A stretch of DNA of 64,000 nucleotides from Arbacia lixula (taxonomy: Eukaryota; Echinodermata; Echinoidea; Arbacioida; Arbaciidae), in assembly GCA_963669155.1 (NCBI GenBank), contig OZ022579.1, forward strand, positions 21,740,571 to 21,804,570. The letters run 5' to 3'. Under the pieces are notes generated by a model that was not told where the DNA came from, did no database searches, and worked only from the letters and a program-made list of their open reading frames with translations. The stretch's first letter is position 1, and each line of letters begins with the position of its first letter. The position numbers and the translations under genes are program-made. Positions 1-12,089 of the stretch are shown piece after piece.

Positions 1-2704
1 TATACGTATTTCAAACTTTAGAAACTGAATTACTCAAAACGTATTGACTCTAACTCAAAAGGATTTCAAATCATTGGTTATACTGTACAAATGTTAAAAA
101 AAAGAAAAAAAAAGAACTTCCTATTACGTCGTTTTCCTCATGTCACCCTTGAATAAAAAAAAAATCTTGAAGGCTTGTTTCAAACATATGACTGAGAGAT
201 GTACACAAATTTACATTAATTTGTTCAATTAATGTGACTATATCCCAATAAAGGATGTAAATTCCACCATTCTTATATATTTTAATTCTCAAAAGAATGT
301 CAAGGAAACTGGTTATATAGTGAAATTATATTATGTGATACAATGATATAATAGATAACAATAACAACCTCCCTCTAGAAGGACTACACTACTTGCACCG
401 AGTAAAAAGTCGAAGTGGGCCAATTTTGTAAATGAGGCAGCGGAGGTAGACATAGCCTACAAGGACAACTAAATAGACTCCTGATGAAATAATTGTTGTT
501 TTTTTGTTACATGTCTGTGTGGTGTTTGTTTTCAAACAGAACCATATTTCCAAGATAATCGTAAGGGGCACAGTAAAGAGAACACTAATGACATGATCAA
601 TAGTCGTGATTGATTTCAAACTGAAGTTTATTTCGAATGCTATTAGGGGCGCTATAAGGAACACCAATTACTTTAACGTCAATTGATGTCATTTTTTTAA
701 AAGCAGGTTTCGTGACGTACATGTCATCAATTACCATTCTTGTAATGATCCTGTGAATATTTACTGAGATTTTCACTGTCGATCTTTTACTACGTTAACG
801 TAAAACCGTTTTGCAAGGCGATCTACATTTTGACCAGCATGTCTTTATGGTACATATGTTTTCACCTTTGAAGGTAGTTTCAATAGTGTATGGTTGTAAT
901 TTTGTGAATGGTGTATATCTTTTCAAATATTAAACGATAGCAAAGTATTATAAATACAATTACGGTGCATCGAGTCTTATCCTTTTCATTATACGCCTCA
1001 CCATTATGCTATTTTCAAGTATGTGCTACAATTATCTGAATTCTCCTAGATATTGATACCCCGTTAATATTGAAATATTTCAAATTCGTCATTCGAGTAT
1101 ATATAGTGTATCACTATTTGAACAATCGAGTCTTTATCTGAGGTGGCGAGTGGGGTATCATTGCTACGTCCTTCAATCCGTTAAACAATGATCCATGAGA
1201 TACCCCCTACAAACTATATATATATAGAGAGAGAGAGAGTGAGAGAGAGAGAGAGAGAGAGAGGAGAAAAATAATTGAATTAAACCTTATTGAGTTGTTA
1301 CATTTTCGGTACTTAAAACCATGGTTTTTTTAAACTATCAATGGACATGGATATGCAGCCACAAATGTTTGCACATTAAAAGGGTATTTCACGTTTTTTC
1401 ATTACACACTCGCCACCTTCGCCACTATTGACTAATGCAGCAGATGTGGGGTGAAGACATTGAAAGTACCATTGAATAAAGACTGGGTGATTTATCGTAG
1501 TGTCATTCAAACATTTATTGCGATGATGTTGTTAAAAGGAATTAAAGGTTTTGCCTCCCGTCGCCTTTAGGTTGGAGGGTTCAATTTCAATGCTAAACGC
1601 ACACTACAATTCGCTCCGTTACATACGAGATACAACGCAGATCAGTCCAAAATGCATTTATAGGCAACGCTCCGTTCACTACAATGGACGATTTGTTCCA
1701 GTGCTACATTGGACAAGTGTGTATTGTACGTGTGTCATATGTCGTGTTTGTGTTTTGTGTGGTTCAAGTGAAACCAAATAATATAGTGCAATAATTAATA
1801 TGCGAACATATCAAAACAATAAATTATTGCTAAACATATCATGCTACATGAATTACTAAATTACTAAATCTAAATTGAAAATGTACTACTGAATGAATAT
1901 TTTTCTTCATGATCGATAATTGACGAACTTGAATTAACCAAAATAATTCCCTGTTTTAAAGCAGCAATCTTTCTTGCAAGAATGCAGAATTGGGTGTGCA
2001 TTTTTCATGAACCTTACTTTTACGCTATATACACGTGCACTGTGTATTAGTATGATTACAAACAATATTGATTTCACTCATTATCAACAAATTCGACTAT
2101 TATCAACTATTCGGCAGCTACACCTCCTTAACATAATCGTGACATATATATGCTATTGTTTTTTTTATTCTAACAGAATCCCCGAGCAGAAATAGTTCTC
2201 AGTTTGATGGATATTGGGATAATTCTAATGGCAGGTAATTATCCAAGATATGACAGGTTATTAAATGTCTTCGTCTATGAAAGGACACACACAATTATTA
2301 TCAGTTCGCTTTACATCGAAATTACATGAGAATATGAGGAAATAGTGCATTATGATATTGTAAATTAAACAATTTAGTACATTTATAGAAAAATCAAAAT
2401 GTGCATCTTATAGTTAGTACATCCACTCTTCATGCGCCATCGATGCATTGTTGAATTAGTGATATACATAAATTCCATAGAGCAGCAGCTGTTGACACAC
2501 ACATCTCTTAAGTTGAATTTTTTTAATTTGAAATTTTTCGTTCCTCAAGGAATGTTAGTGCATATTTACAAATTCAACACATAAATGATTTTCTAACGAT
2601 GTCCATATATGTTTGGTAATATTCAAATGAAATATTGCAACAAAAGGAGTTTCATTGAAGGTGAACCAGTGTCGAGAGATGGTTTGTATACGGGTCTTAA
2701 GACT
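1..2704. other. intergenic or intronic DNA without a supported gene
   Basis: AT-rich sequence without a convincing exon. It contains a TA/GA microsatellite at about 1215-1264 and short homopolymer runs. The upstream exons of the EGF/YWTD gene, including its signal peptide, could lie here or before the window, but I could not identify them. Confidence 0.5.
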
Positions 2705-2852
2705 ACCGCAGATGACACGATCCGACCAGTTGCGATTGGATGAATCGTAGGACCCGATAGTTGGATCCGTACAAGAGGGTGACGTCACATTATCAAGTCG
2801 TATATAGGCCTTTACGACTGCAGAATCGTGGCAAAATCGTGTCATCTGCGGT
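2705..2852. repeat. small foldback repeat with 17-bp inverted termini
   Basis: The 17 bases at 2705-2721 (ACCGCAGATGACACGAT) are the exact reverse complement of 2836-2852. The 148-bp unit lies just upstream of the first recognised exon of the EGF/YWTD gene. It is probably a small non-autonomous DNA element. I see no clear target-site duplication. Confidence 0.5.
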
Positions 2853-2915
2853 GGGTATTGGAGTTCTGCATTATGGAAGCCTCAGTCACTCCTTGCATCA
2901 CTTCTTTACCACCAG

Positions 2916-3155
2916 TGAGTGGTTTGGTGACAGCCACCTCGGCAGAGACTCCGGCGACGTGCTGTGGAGATGGGCTGGGTCTGCCATACACCCTGCCCAT
3001 GTTCCAAGAATGCGGCCTTAAGCTGCATTCCAACGGGAAGCTGGTCCAGACGATCCCCAAGCTCTCCCCGAAGGATGCGGCCCAGGTTGCCAGCTGTACG
3101 GAGAGAGTGAGCAGGCTTGGTATTCCTTCTGGGAAACGGCTTTGCCAATTCCCTG
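2916..3155 (+). CDS. Cys-rich exon of the EGF/YWTD gene, unknown domain
   Basis: This 80-codon exon is richer in G+C than its surroundings. It is bounded by a pyrimidine-rich acceptor ending ACCACCAG and a GTGAGC donor. Both ends are phase 1, and the donor joins the EGF exon to give a D-C-I-S start. The frame has several cysteines (CC near the start, EC, SC, LC) and matches no family I recognise. An alternative phase-1 acceptor lies at about 2884. Antisense reading frames overlap it, but only the plus frame meets both splice phases. Confidence 0.5.
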
Positions 3156-6100
3156 GTGAGCGTACAAAGAAATGCCTTCTATTTTCTGATGCTTTCCTTT
3201 TAAAAACATGTTGCATCTACCACGCGGAGCATCGTCCACGAGCGGCGTAGCGGCGAGGCGATTTTTTTTTTTCTATTTTGAACCCCCGAGTGATGTTTTT
3301 CTGGCGTCTATCAACACAATGGAGATCATGAAAAGCAATGCATAATAATGTCTTTTGATTTAAATCAAGGAACAGTTTAATACACGGTAGGTATTTCCAG
3401 CGTTATCATGCATGCTTATTAGTTACCAGATGAGTTGAATATCTTCAGGCGCATCCCTGCAAGAGGCCAGGGTACGCCACAGTTAAAGGGACAGTTCACC
3501 CTGCAGAAAAGTTGGTTTCAATAAAATCAGAAATATAAAAGAGACATATTAGTGAAGGTTTGACGAAAATCCGTCAAAGGATAAGAAAGTCATGATCATT
3601 CAAAATTGTTATTTTGTTACGTCACGTGCGAGGTGCTCGCCCATATGTTGTGTTAGTACAATTTTTTCTCAAAATGTCAATTTTCTCAAAAGGATTTGCA
3701 TAATTCTACCTGTACCTTTGATACATCTTTAGAAATACGTTTTTACACACATACCTGTACGGGAAAAATCATTCCGTTGTCAAAAAACAGACAAAGAGCA
3801 ATTTATGGAATAATTTTGTACAATGGGAGAGGACCTCGCACGTGACGTCATAAAATCTTTCTACTCCTCTGACGGATTTTCGTCAAACCTCCTCTTATAA
3901 TGTGTCTGCTTTTATTGAAACAAAAATGATTTCAGGGTGAACTATCCCTTTAAGTCTCATTGCCACTTTTGGCATTTTGTAGTAAGATAATGTGGTTTTC
4001 AAGGACTGTCACTTTAAGGATTAAGTCATGTCGATGCGCCATTCTTCATCCACTGCAGATTGTATTAGCAATCCCTGCAAACATGGATACTGTGAGGAGA
4101 CCATGGAGAGCTACATGTGCTATTGTTCGCAGGGATTTCACGGCACCAACTGCGACATTGGTAAGTGCGATGAAACGATATAACGCTACACATTTTAATT
4201 TGAATTGAACTGATTTGTTGGTTCATATATTTCACACATTCACAAATTTAACAATACTGTACATAAGTGGAATAATTTACGAAGGTATACTCGGTTTCAT
4301 GATAGAAATCATAAAAATACGAGTCCAAATAACGAGAAATTGCTACTTTGTCTTCTGCAACTCTTAAAAAAGAGTATGCAAATTTAAGTCGCTAATGAAA
4401 AGATGCGACCTATTTCCGAAGAAACAAGACGATTTTCTGAAGAGAGCAACAGGTACTAGTATTTCAACGTGCATGTTAGGCAGCGTAAGAGGCGATAATG
4501 AGTGCGCATGTATACGAGGCGGAATCTCAATAAGTCTCCTTTCGAGACGAACGAAATAACATTAGAGTTATATTTCAAGAGCTTTCTAACATTCTCAAGG
4601 TATTTTTATTAATTACGTTGTATTTAGAAGCAAAATTGATAAATCCAAATCCAAATTTAAATCCCTGTCAATTCCTAATATTTTTATGCATCGTGTGTAC
4701 TAACTTTCAGAGTTTTGTGCAGATTAATTCAATTTAAAAGGAGCATGGCCTGAATCGACGCAACTCAGTTTGGAATAGTCGAATTAGACCGAAAAGGGAA
4801 CAAGTAGAGGCTACACTTTGTTACAAAATTCATTATAACACAGGATTCTAGATATCTTTTCCTTTTTTTTTAAATTATCGAAATGTTAAGATGTGAAGAA
4901 CAGTGAGAAGAAATTAAATGTGTCACGTTTGAGGGACCTAAAAGAACAGGCAATGCGGTCAACTTTGGCTGAAGCACAATGAGCTCTGGAGATATATAAA
5001 TGAAACGAGAAAGAAAAATGAGTTAAAAGACGTGAGAAACAAAATACATGCACTGAAGGAAAAATATCGGATGAAGTCATATAAATGAATGCATATCATC
5101 TCCAGAAAATAAAATAAAAAGTCCTTTTCATCGCAACTAGCGTAAAATAGGGTAGAGGAAGGGAAAAGAAGATTGCTTTCGCTATTTCCCTTGGCGTGCC
5201 GGACAAAATACTGCGGGTTTTGTGGGTAGAATTTGTGCAAAAATGCCTCAATAGCGTAGAAAGAGTTGATAACAGAAGTCATGGTCAAATACAACTTATT
5301 AGTAATATAGGGCTTTGGGGGAGTAAGACCCGTATTCTGACCAACAATCTGACCTTTTAATGTTAAATATGTTACTCATTGCGGATAAATGGCTACTGAT
5401 AATCGTTTGTCTCGCAATGTAAGGTAAACGGAATCGAAAAGAACGACGTTTCGTGCGCCGCTGCAACACTTCGTCTGACTTTTTTTCGTAACCAAGTGAT
5501 CGTTACGGTCGTTTGATCTCTCCGGCTTAAAACAGAGACTAAGGGACAGACAACCGAGACGCTTGCAACAACCAAATTGCCTGGTCAAACGGAGCCGCCC
5601 ACGACAACCGAATCGCCTACAACAGCAACTACAACCAATCCGCCTAGAACAACCGAATTGTCTACAACAACCGAGCCGCCTACAACCGAACCAATTACAA
5701 CAAATGAACAGCCTACAACCAAACCACCTACAACAACCGAACCGCCTACAGCAACAGAAACGCCTACAACAACAGAACCACTTACAACAACCGAATCGCC
5801 TACAACAGCAACTGAACCACCTACAACCAATCCGCCTAGAACAACCGAATTGTCTACAACAACCGAGCCGCCTACAACCGAACCACTTACAACAACTGAA
5901 CAGCCTACAACCAAACCACCTACAACAACCGAACCGCCTACATCAACAGAAACGCCTACAACAACAGAACCACCTACAACAACAGAAACGCCTACAACAA
6001 CAGAACCACCTACAACAACCGAACAGCCTAGAACAACAGAACCACCTACAACAACCGAACAGCCTACAACCAAACCACCTCCAACGAACAGTGCGACAGG

Positions 6101-9100
6101 TATTGATATCCCATGAAATCTTCAGCGCATGCGAATAGAATTAGTCAGGGTCATAGGGACAGTTGAGCATTTAATGGTATTGTATGGAATTCGTCCCACT
6201 TATCCCAACCATGTGGGGGTACAGTAATAGTAATGGTAGCTCTTTAAAAAAAAGTCATGATTCTCGGCATGGATCAACAAGATACCCTTACGATATCGTG
6301 TATGATATCTCACAATTACAGCTTTGCTAACCTTTTCAGGAAAGGCGAAATACAGGACCACACTTGTTTCCATTTTAAACACCTTGTTTTATAGCGACCG
6401 CAATATATGTATTCCCTCTGCCAGTGCACGATGAGTCGTTCAGCAGACATTGCTCGCATCAACGCATGTACTGTTGGTGCGGACAGCGATCTCTGCTCTG
6501 AAGGTTACAGGCACTGGTACTGGTAGAGTCTGCAATCGAAATCTTGTGATCGCTATAAATCAGCTTAAGCTCGGTCTCCAGTTCTAATATTGTGACGGAA
6601 GTTCTACAGTATTTTCTTCCGTTTTCGGTGGTTTTTAACTTGGAAAAAGGCTACCTAGTCTTTCAAGGGAAAGTCCAAGTACCCTAAAGTTAAGTTGGTC
6701 GCAAGTGAGAACACAATATTAAAAATGTCAAAACTCATAACTTTCTTATCCTTGACGAATTCTCGTCAAACTTTCACTATTGTGTTGCTTTCATTTTCCT
6801 GCTTTGATTAAAACCAAAAATCTTCACGGTGGACTCTCCCTTTAGATAAGCAATAAGTACGCTGATGCCATGCCAAAATTGTTTTCGGTCAAACAACAGA
6901 AGCTAGTGAAAAGTTATATATCTATCACATGAACCATATTTTTGGTCAAGAAATATGAGGATCAATCGCCAATTTAAAACCTACATTTTCTTCCACTTTG
7001 AGGACGTCAGTGAAACGTGCCACTTTCCATCAAATTTTGTAATTGTGCTATCGAGAGAGAAAATCTAAGAATTTAAACTTTTTGAGGTTGCTATTGTGAA
7101 TGTTATATACAGTGCAGGTATTGGCAAAAACCCTACTTCGCATGAAACACTTGATACACAAATTCAAATAGTGCTCCGTTGTCGATATAATTCTGATAAA
7201 TCATGACAGAGGGGAACGATGGGGTATTGCTCGTGATTATTACTCGCTCGTTTTATTTGTTATGCTTCTGATATCAGTTAGCCTTAAGGTCTTCGTAATC
7301 GATAAAAACGCCAAGGACATCTATGTGGCTGACCTACTGACTCAAGAGATCTCAGTTCTCAAGGACTCTGAGCATGAACTGTGGGATATAACGTTCGACA
7401 GCGTAGAGCAGAGGGTCTACTGGATAAATAAGTCCAACAGAAAGATATTCAGCTCTGACGTCAACGGCCAAGGGGAAGATTCCTTCAACCTAGATCATAA
7501 TGGTATGAAGCGATGCCTGAAAATAGTCCCTTTGTTTAACCTCCACGGCGCATTAAATCATTACCTTCGTCACGTGCGTGCACAGCCTCTTTGTGGCTTG
7601 GTGTTGGATATACGTTAAGAGAATTAACACCTCCCCAATCATAAAAAAATACACGTAGTATGTTCTGATGTTCGGGGAGGTGTTAGAGTGACTCGAAAGT
7701 TATACTTAATAACGAGAAAATATATGAATAAAACAATGATATATGTTCATACTTATATGTATCGATGATTTATAAATCAACGCCATTTAAGGTTATACAT
7801 ACAGTTTTGGTTAGAAACTGCTTATTGCGACGGACCTTCAAAAAGTAAACACTATTGCTACATCATGTTTTCCATGTGTTCATAATTCGTGATGTTACCC
7901 TTGAAGAGTAATCAGTTCGATCATGTTTATATCTCTTACAGAGCCCAAAAGTATCGCGATAGACGAGACGGCACGAAATCTTTACTGCGCGTATATCCAA
8001 GACGGCCAGATAACTGTGATTGACCTCGACACTGAATCAGAGAGTTTATTCGCCTCTGTTGGGAATAGCAAACCACGAGCACTCGCCATTGACAAGGCAG
8101 AAGGGTATGCACAGCATGATTAAGCCAGGTCGACGTTCTATGGGGGCTGCCTTACAGGGGCGATGACATTTAACTCATTCGGGACGCAGGCATTTTCAAA
8201 ACCAAACTGATCATTATTTAGATTTTGAAATGGGGAAAAAGAGTACATGAGATTGTCATAAAACAGAATGAACATTCCACGATACAAATTAACATATTGT
8301 GAACACATACATTCTAGAGCAATAATTGTGTCAATTTGTGGAGGTTGCCTACTGGACCAATGCAGTAATACCTCACAATGAAGCAGACAAATAAACCCTA
8401 CATTCCATGACTAGGTACCATAATGCATTTCAACGTGTATATACATTTCAATACAACTTTTCTAATCACTTATGGTCCTATTGTCCTTTGAACTATTAGC
8501 AAAGAAGTTATCCCTGCAAAATAAGGAAGGCCAGGTCAATAGCACTAATAAATACAAATTGAAAAGTGTAAGTATAATCATCGCAATAATACAAACATGT
8601 GGTAATGTATTATTGATAAAAGTGATATAATAGAAAAGGTATGAGTGCATTTATGAGTGTACATGTATTTCATTCTCTCTAGATACCTGTACTGGACCAG
8701 AAACTATGGGATAGACCGCAAGTTACTTGGGTCGGACAGCAGCGATACTTCCTATGAGACCATCTATACGAACAACGACTTCAGTGAAATCGAAGGACTG
8801 AGCATAGACATAACAAGTAAGTACGCGTTAACCCATTCCACCCTCACCCCCCCCCCCACCCCCCCCCACCCCCCACCCCCACCCCCCCCAAAAAGTGATA
8901 ATAATACTACTTTTCAAAAATACTACCCTATACACATATTCCCATGGATACACGATCCAGATACAGGCAACTCCAGCTTTACGAGGGGGTCGATGTCACA
9001 TAGCATAGTCGTAATCAACATTTTAACAAATCTTTCACGAGCGCCACTTGCATACACAACTTCTTCCTTTATTTGAACAAGGACTTACGTCTCATAATTT

Positions 9101-10650
9101 TCGAAACAGTTTACATGAAAGTCATATATGTTTAAATGGGTCTCGTACGCTTTTCAGAATATCAGAAGTTTCTTCAACTCCTTTCCGGTGTAAATCCACT
9201 GCTTCCTTAAGCAGATGTCAAAATGGTACATCGATATATTTAATAAGTTAGCATGATGATATCAACTCTATTAATATATGTCACTGCTCTTCGTCATTTG
9301 GACCTCTTCGTCAACACAACTCCACAATATTATAGCACATACAGTTATCTGTGAAAAGGATCCTGAACTGATCCTACTTTAAAAATGTGTAACCTTGGGG
9401 ACCTCGCCTCCACAAAACTAGGTGATAATGATGACAAGCTTATAAAGTCTCCAGTTATAGCTGGCAAAAGCCTCCAACGTCCCTCCAAACAGAAACGGGA
9501 CAACTGTCACTAGACCTCAGAAGAAAAATAGTATCTGAAAAATATCGAAGTAGTATTGGACCAATTCCAAACCACTCTCTTACAATGAACCTTTCTGGCG
9601 ATACACAAAACAAAAGCCCGTCAAGTCAGTGACTCCTTTTGGTATGAGAACACATCTTCTCTCTGGTGCAACATTTAAACTTGTTTCATATTACTGTTCC
9701 TTCATTTACACTGTCACTCGTTGTTAATCTGTAAAATTGTATCTGAAGAAAGACAAATAAACTTGAACTTGAACTTGAACTTTGATGAACAAGACACAGT
9801 ACCTATTGAAACTCTTGATATCCCTCCCATACCACCCTGCATGTAACACCCTCATAATGTTCTGCAAGTCAAGTTTGAGGGGTAATATGTTGCATGTTGC
9901 TATCTTCATGCGTGACTGGGGTATCACTTACTCCTCGTCAAATTGGTGTGTCATTTGCTACGATTATGTAATCATGCAATATTCCCGAATATAAAGCAAA
10001 GTCACAAATGAAATGATGCCAAATGCATTGTTTTCAACACCGAAGGCTCCATTTCTTTAGGAGATGCAATGTGTTTTGAATATTATCAACGTGACAATGA
10101 ACGTTCACGCATCGTCGCATCAACAGTGTTCACACTCATTTTACTGATGTTTTAAAAAAAAACGGGAAAAAAAACACGCAGAATTTTGCACAGTTCATTT
10201 TTGGATTGACTGCACATTCAAAAGGTCTGAGTATTCCATGATAATTGCGTAATCATTACAAACGATACGTCATTGTTAAGATAAAGAGAAAAGCTGTTTT
10301 TGATACCACTGCACGGTCATGAAGCAACTAAAGATATATGACCCCTCAAACCTGGCTTTCAGAAGATGTGTAGCAAAGATCGAATTGCAAATTAAAAACA
10401 GTTTCAGTATTGCGACGATAAATAAAAATAAAAAAAATACCCCCCCCCCCTCAGGAAATCTGGGAGTCATATTTAACCATGGTTGAACATGGATATAATT
10501 ACATCTCCATTTAGTGAAAAATCACGATTTCAAATAAACAGATCAACGGACACGCACCCACTCAACTTAACTCAACTTAGCCAAATTATAGTAACGACAG
10601 AGCGGAATTTCACGGAGAAAAACGATTTCAAATAAACAGGCGGACACACG

Positions 10651-10682
<32 letters not shown>

Positions 10683-11413
10683 CACAACTTTAGTCAAATT
10701 ATAGTAAGTATTAAGGATTTTTTGCACTAGTCATACACCATTTCAATAAGGCAGTACATGTATATGGGATTAAAGCGCCCTCATGATGACCACGTAGCCC
10801 ATAATCACACTTTGCACATTTTGGGGCCTTATATATGGACATCCTAATAGACGAACGGCGAATGAGTGACGTAGACACCGCCACAATTTCACATCGCTTG
10901 GTAGAAATCAAGCAATAGGGAGTATAATTTACAGCACCTGGGAAAAGCAATGTTTAGTAAACATTTACGAGAGTGTTTGTAATCACTTTTAAGTCATTTT
11001 ATGTACCGCCCCCCCCCCCCCCCCCCGTGTTTCAACGCGCGAGTGTTCATCAGCGAAATACCCGTTGAGTCAACAACCTACCACATCCATTTGACTCCCA
11101 AGGTACTCCACGGCGGGTGTTTTTCTGCGATCCAAGCAAAAAGAAGACCCTTTTCCTGACCCAGGCAAACATGGAGGGATCAAGCAGCTGGACGGACACA
11201 GACTTGACGGATTTCCTGAATGACCCTGGCAATGAAGAACTGACCGACGTGAACGTCTTTGGTGGGGCACCGTACTGGACGAAGAAGAATGACCCAAAGG
11301 GCATTGTTCGCTTAGCAGACTTCGACGTTGCTGCTACTCGGCAATACACAATTTTCACTTATTCACTGTTTGAAGAACCAATCCGTTTGGAAATTGCGGA
11401 AGTTACTACTTAA
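2916..11413 (+). CDS. EGF / mucin-linker / LDLR class B (YWTD) propeller protein, 5' partial
   Basis: Spliced gene model of seven exons: 2916-3155, 4059-4160, 5536-6099, 7278-7502, 7942-8104, 8683-8816 and 11103-11413. Junction phases are 1-1, 1-1, 1-1, 1-1, 1-2, 2-1 and 1-stop, and every junction keeps the frame. The visible product is about 579 residues: a Cys-containing region (1-80), one EGF-like domain (81-114), a Thr/Pro/Glu-rich mucin-like linker (115-302) and a beta-propeller (303-579). The propeller shows about six blade repeats of the LDL-receptor class B type, such as VYWINKSNRKI, YLYWTRNYG and RVFFCDPSKKK, each followed by an AID/SID-type strand. Such domains bind ligands outside the cell (LDLR, LRP and nidogen families). 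No membrane segment follows the propeller, so a secreted protein or one anchored at its N terminus is likely. The start and signal peptide are not visible. Confidence 0.75.
3487..3949. mobile_element. TTAA-flanked MITE, copy 1
   Basis: A 463-bp element flanked on both sides by TTAA (3483-3486 and 3950-3953). Its termini are AGGGACAGTTCACCCTG and, inverted, CAGGGTGAACTATCCCT. The two halves form long imperfect inverted arms that include the CACGTGACGTCA-type motif. Two further intact copies lie at 11414 and 50329. TTAA flanks suggest mobilisation by a piggyBac-type transposase. No coding capacity is seen. Confidence 0.8.
4059..4160 (+). CDS. EGF-like domain exon
   Basis: A 34-codon phase 1-1 exon between CCACTGCAG and GTAAGT. 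Its translation is a canonical EGF module: six cysteines in the C-x4-C-x4-C-x8-C-x1-C-x8-C style (CISNPC, CEE, CYCSQGFHGTNC) with the G-F-x-G-x-x-C ending. Phase 1-1 symmetry is typical of shuffled EGF exons in animals. It joins the upstream Cys-rich exon and the downstream mucin-like exon without a frame change. Confidence 0.85.
5536..6099 (+). CDS. Thr/Pro/Glu-rich mucin-like exon
   Basis: A 188-codon exon built almost wholly of T-T-T-E-P-P-type hexapeptides (18-bp unit), a pattern heavily O-glycosylated in mucin-like stalks. The acceptor TTAAAACAG gives phase 1, joining ..DI to E-T-K. The donor ACAG|GTATTG is also phase 1, so the exon is symmetric like its neighbours. Within it a block of about 192 bp is duplicated: the ACCAATCCGCCTAGAACA segment recurs at about 5633 and 5825. 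The exon is therefore likely to vary in length between alleles. Confidence 0.75.
6665..6845. mobile_element. internally deleted TTAA-type MITE fragment
   Basis: Shortened relative of the MITE at 3487. It keeps the CCTAAAGTTAAGTTGGT arm on the left and the GTGGACTCTCCCTTTA arm on the right, with the CGTCAAACTTTCACTA block between them. It lies in the intron between the mucin-like exon and the first propeller exon. Confidence 0.6.
7278..7502 (+). CDS. YWTD propeller exon 1 (blades 1-2)
   Basis: A 75-codon phase 1-1 exon after TTCTGATATCAG and before GTATGA. It holds D-I-Y-V-A-D-L and V-Y-W-I-N-K-S strands and an L-W-D-I-T-F-D strand, the alternating pattern of LDLR class B repeats. It joins the next exon to read D-H-N-E-P-K-S-I-A-I-D. 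Confidence 0.75.
7942..8104 (+). CDS. YWTD propeller exon 2 (blade 3)
   Basis: A 163-nt exon with acceptor ATCTCTTACAG (phase 1) and donor GG|GTATGC (phase 2). It encodes S-I-A-I-D-E-T-A-R-N-L-Y-C-A-Y and A-L-A-I-D-K-A-E-G, two landmark strands of a class B blade. The final GG pairs with the A that opens the next exon to make Gly and continue into Y-L-Y-W-T. Confidence 0.75.
8683..8816 (+). CDS. YWTD propeller exon 3 (blade 4)
   Basis: A 134-nt exon with acceptor CATTCTCTCTAG (phase 2) and a consensus GTAAGT donor (phase 1). It contains the clearest motif of the gene, Y-L-Y-W-T-R-N-Y-G-I-D-R, and ends with G-L-S-I-D-I-T. It is followed by a long CCCCACC-rich tract in the intron at 8847-8890. 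Confidence 0.8.
8847..8890. repeat. C-rich simple repeat (CCCCACCCC)
   Basis: An almost pure C/A pyrimidine-purine asymmetric tract about 30 bases after an exon donor. Further poly-C tracts lie at 10441-10452 and 11010-11027 in the same intron. Confidence 0.9.
9260..9785 (+). repeat. probable non-LTR retrotransposon 3' end with (CTTGAA)n tail
   Basis: The stretch ends in AATCTGTAAAATTG, then GACAAATAAA and three copies of CTTGAA (about 9764-9781). LINE 3' ends commonly carry such short tandem tails. No reverse-transcriptase frame can be read here, so only the 3' non-coding part would remain. It is intronic in the YWTD gene. Confidence 0.35.
10525..10704. repeat. imperfect tandem duplication with (CA)n
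   Basis: The segment CGATTTCAAATAAACAG...CAAATTATAGTAA occurs twice in tandem (about 10526 and 10622). The second copy has an inserted ACAC dinucleotide run at about 10643-10686. It is intronic. Confidence 0.6.
11103..11413 (+). CDS. terminal YWTD exon (blades 5-6) and stop
   Basis: The acceptor TTGACTCCCAAG gives phase 1, so the preceding A plus GT makes Ser and the join reads S-I-D-I-T-S-T-P-R-R-V-F-F-C-D. Blade 5 follows, then P-Y-W-T-K-K-N-D-P-K-G-I-V-R-L as blade 6, then a short tail and TAA at 11411-11413. The stop codon lies in the left TTAA of a MITE. Removing the MITE still leaves TAA in frame, so the stop appears to predate the insertion. About six blades in total fit the usual propeller. 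Confidence 0.7.
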
Positions 11414-11888
11414 AGGGAGAGTTCACCCTAAAGTTAGGTTGGTTTCATAAAAAGCAGAAGTATGAAAGAAACATGTTAGTGAAGGTTTGACGAAAATCCG
11501 TCAAAGGATAAGTAAGTTAAGGGCCGATCTTTTGAAATTTCGATTTTGTGACGTCACGTGCGAGATGCTCTCCCATAGTGTGTGCTGTATGATTTCTTAA
11601 ATTGCCCTTTTTCTGTTTTGATGAAGGTTTTTTTTCCGTAGAGGTATGTGTGTGAAAACGTGTTTCTAATGATGTATCGAATTCACAAGTAAAATGATGC
11701 ATAACCTTTTGAGATTCTGAACATTTTTAAGAAAGTGTGTACACAACATAATGGGAGAGCACCTCGCACGTGACGTCACATAATCAAAACATTAAAAGGT
11801 TCTTACCCTCCAATGGATTTTCATCAAACCTTCCTTTCATGTTTCTGCTTTTATTGATACCAACTTAATTTCAGGGTGAACTATCCCT
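11414..11888. mobile_element. TTAA-flanked MITE, copy 2
   Basis: A 475-bp element with TTAA at 11410-11413 and 11889-11892. Its termini AGGGAGAGTTCACCCT and AGGGTGAACTATCCCT (right, as read) match copy 1. The inner arms carry TGACGTCACGTGCGAG and its inverse CTCGCACGTGACGTCA. It begins immediately after the stop codon of the YWTD gene, so the mRNA's 3' UTR probably starts within the element. Confidence 0.85.
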
Positions 11889-12089
11889 TTAAGGGGGTAG
11901 GGCACCGGAATCCAATCATTAGTACTTTCGATGTGATAAGCAAACTCGTATTAGTAATTCTGGACGAGGAAAAGTCGATGGCCTGTTTTGGAAATTGATC
12001 TTTTACGCATGCACATGTTCGATCACTTTGTGCAAAATATGTCAAATTACCATGTGTAAGAAGAAGTTGCAAGTTATCGACAAAGGACC

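Noticed and set aside
389..667. 92-codon minus-strand frame with hydrophobic stretches, like a membrane protein
   Set aside because: AT-rich sequence favours hydrophobic codons. There are no splice or family signals and no neighbours in frame.
2842..3239. Minus-strand frames over the first Cys-rich exon
   Set aside because: Only the plus frame has an acceptor and donor in phase 1 that join the EGF exon.
5585..6073. 162-codon minus-strand Val/Gly-rich frame
   Set aside because: Antisense shadow of the Thr/Pro-rich exon, whose plus frame has matching splice phases.
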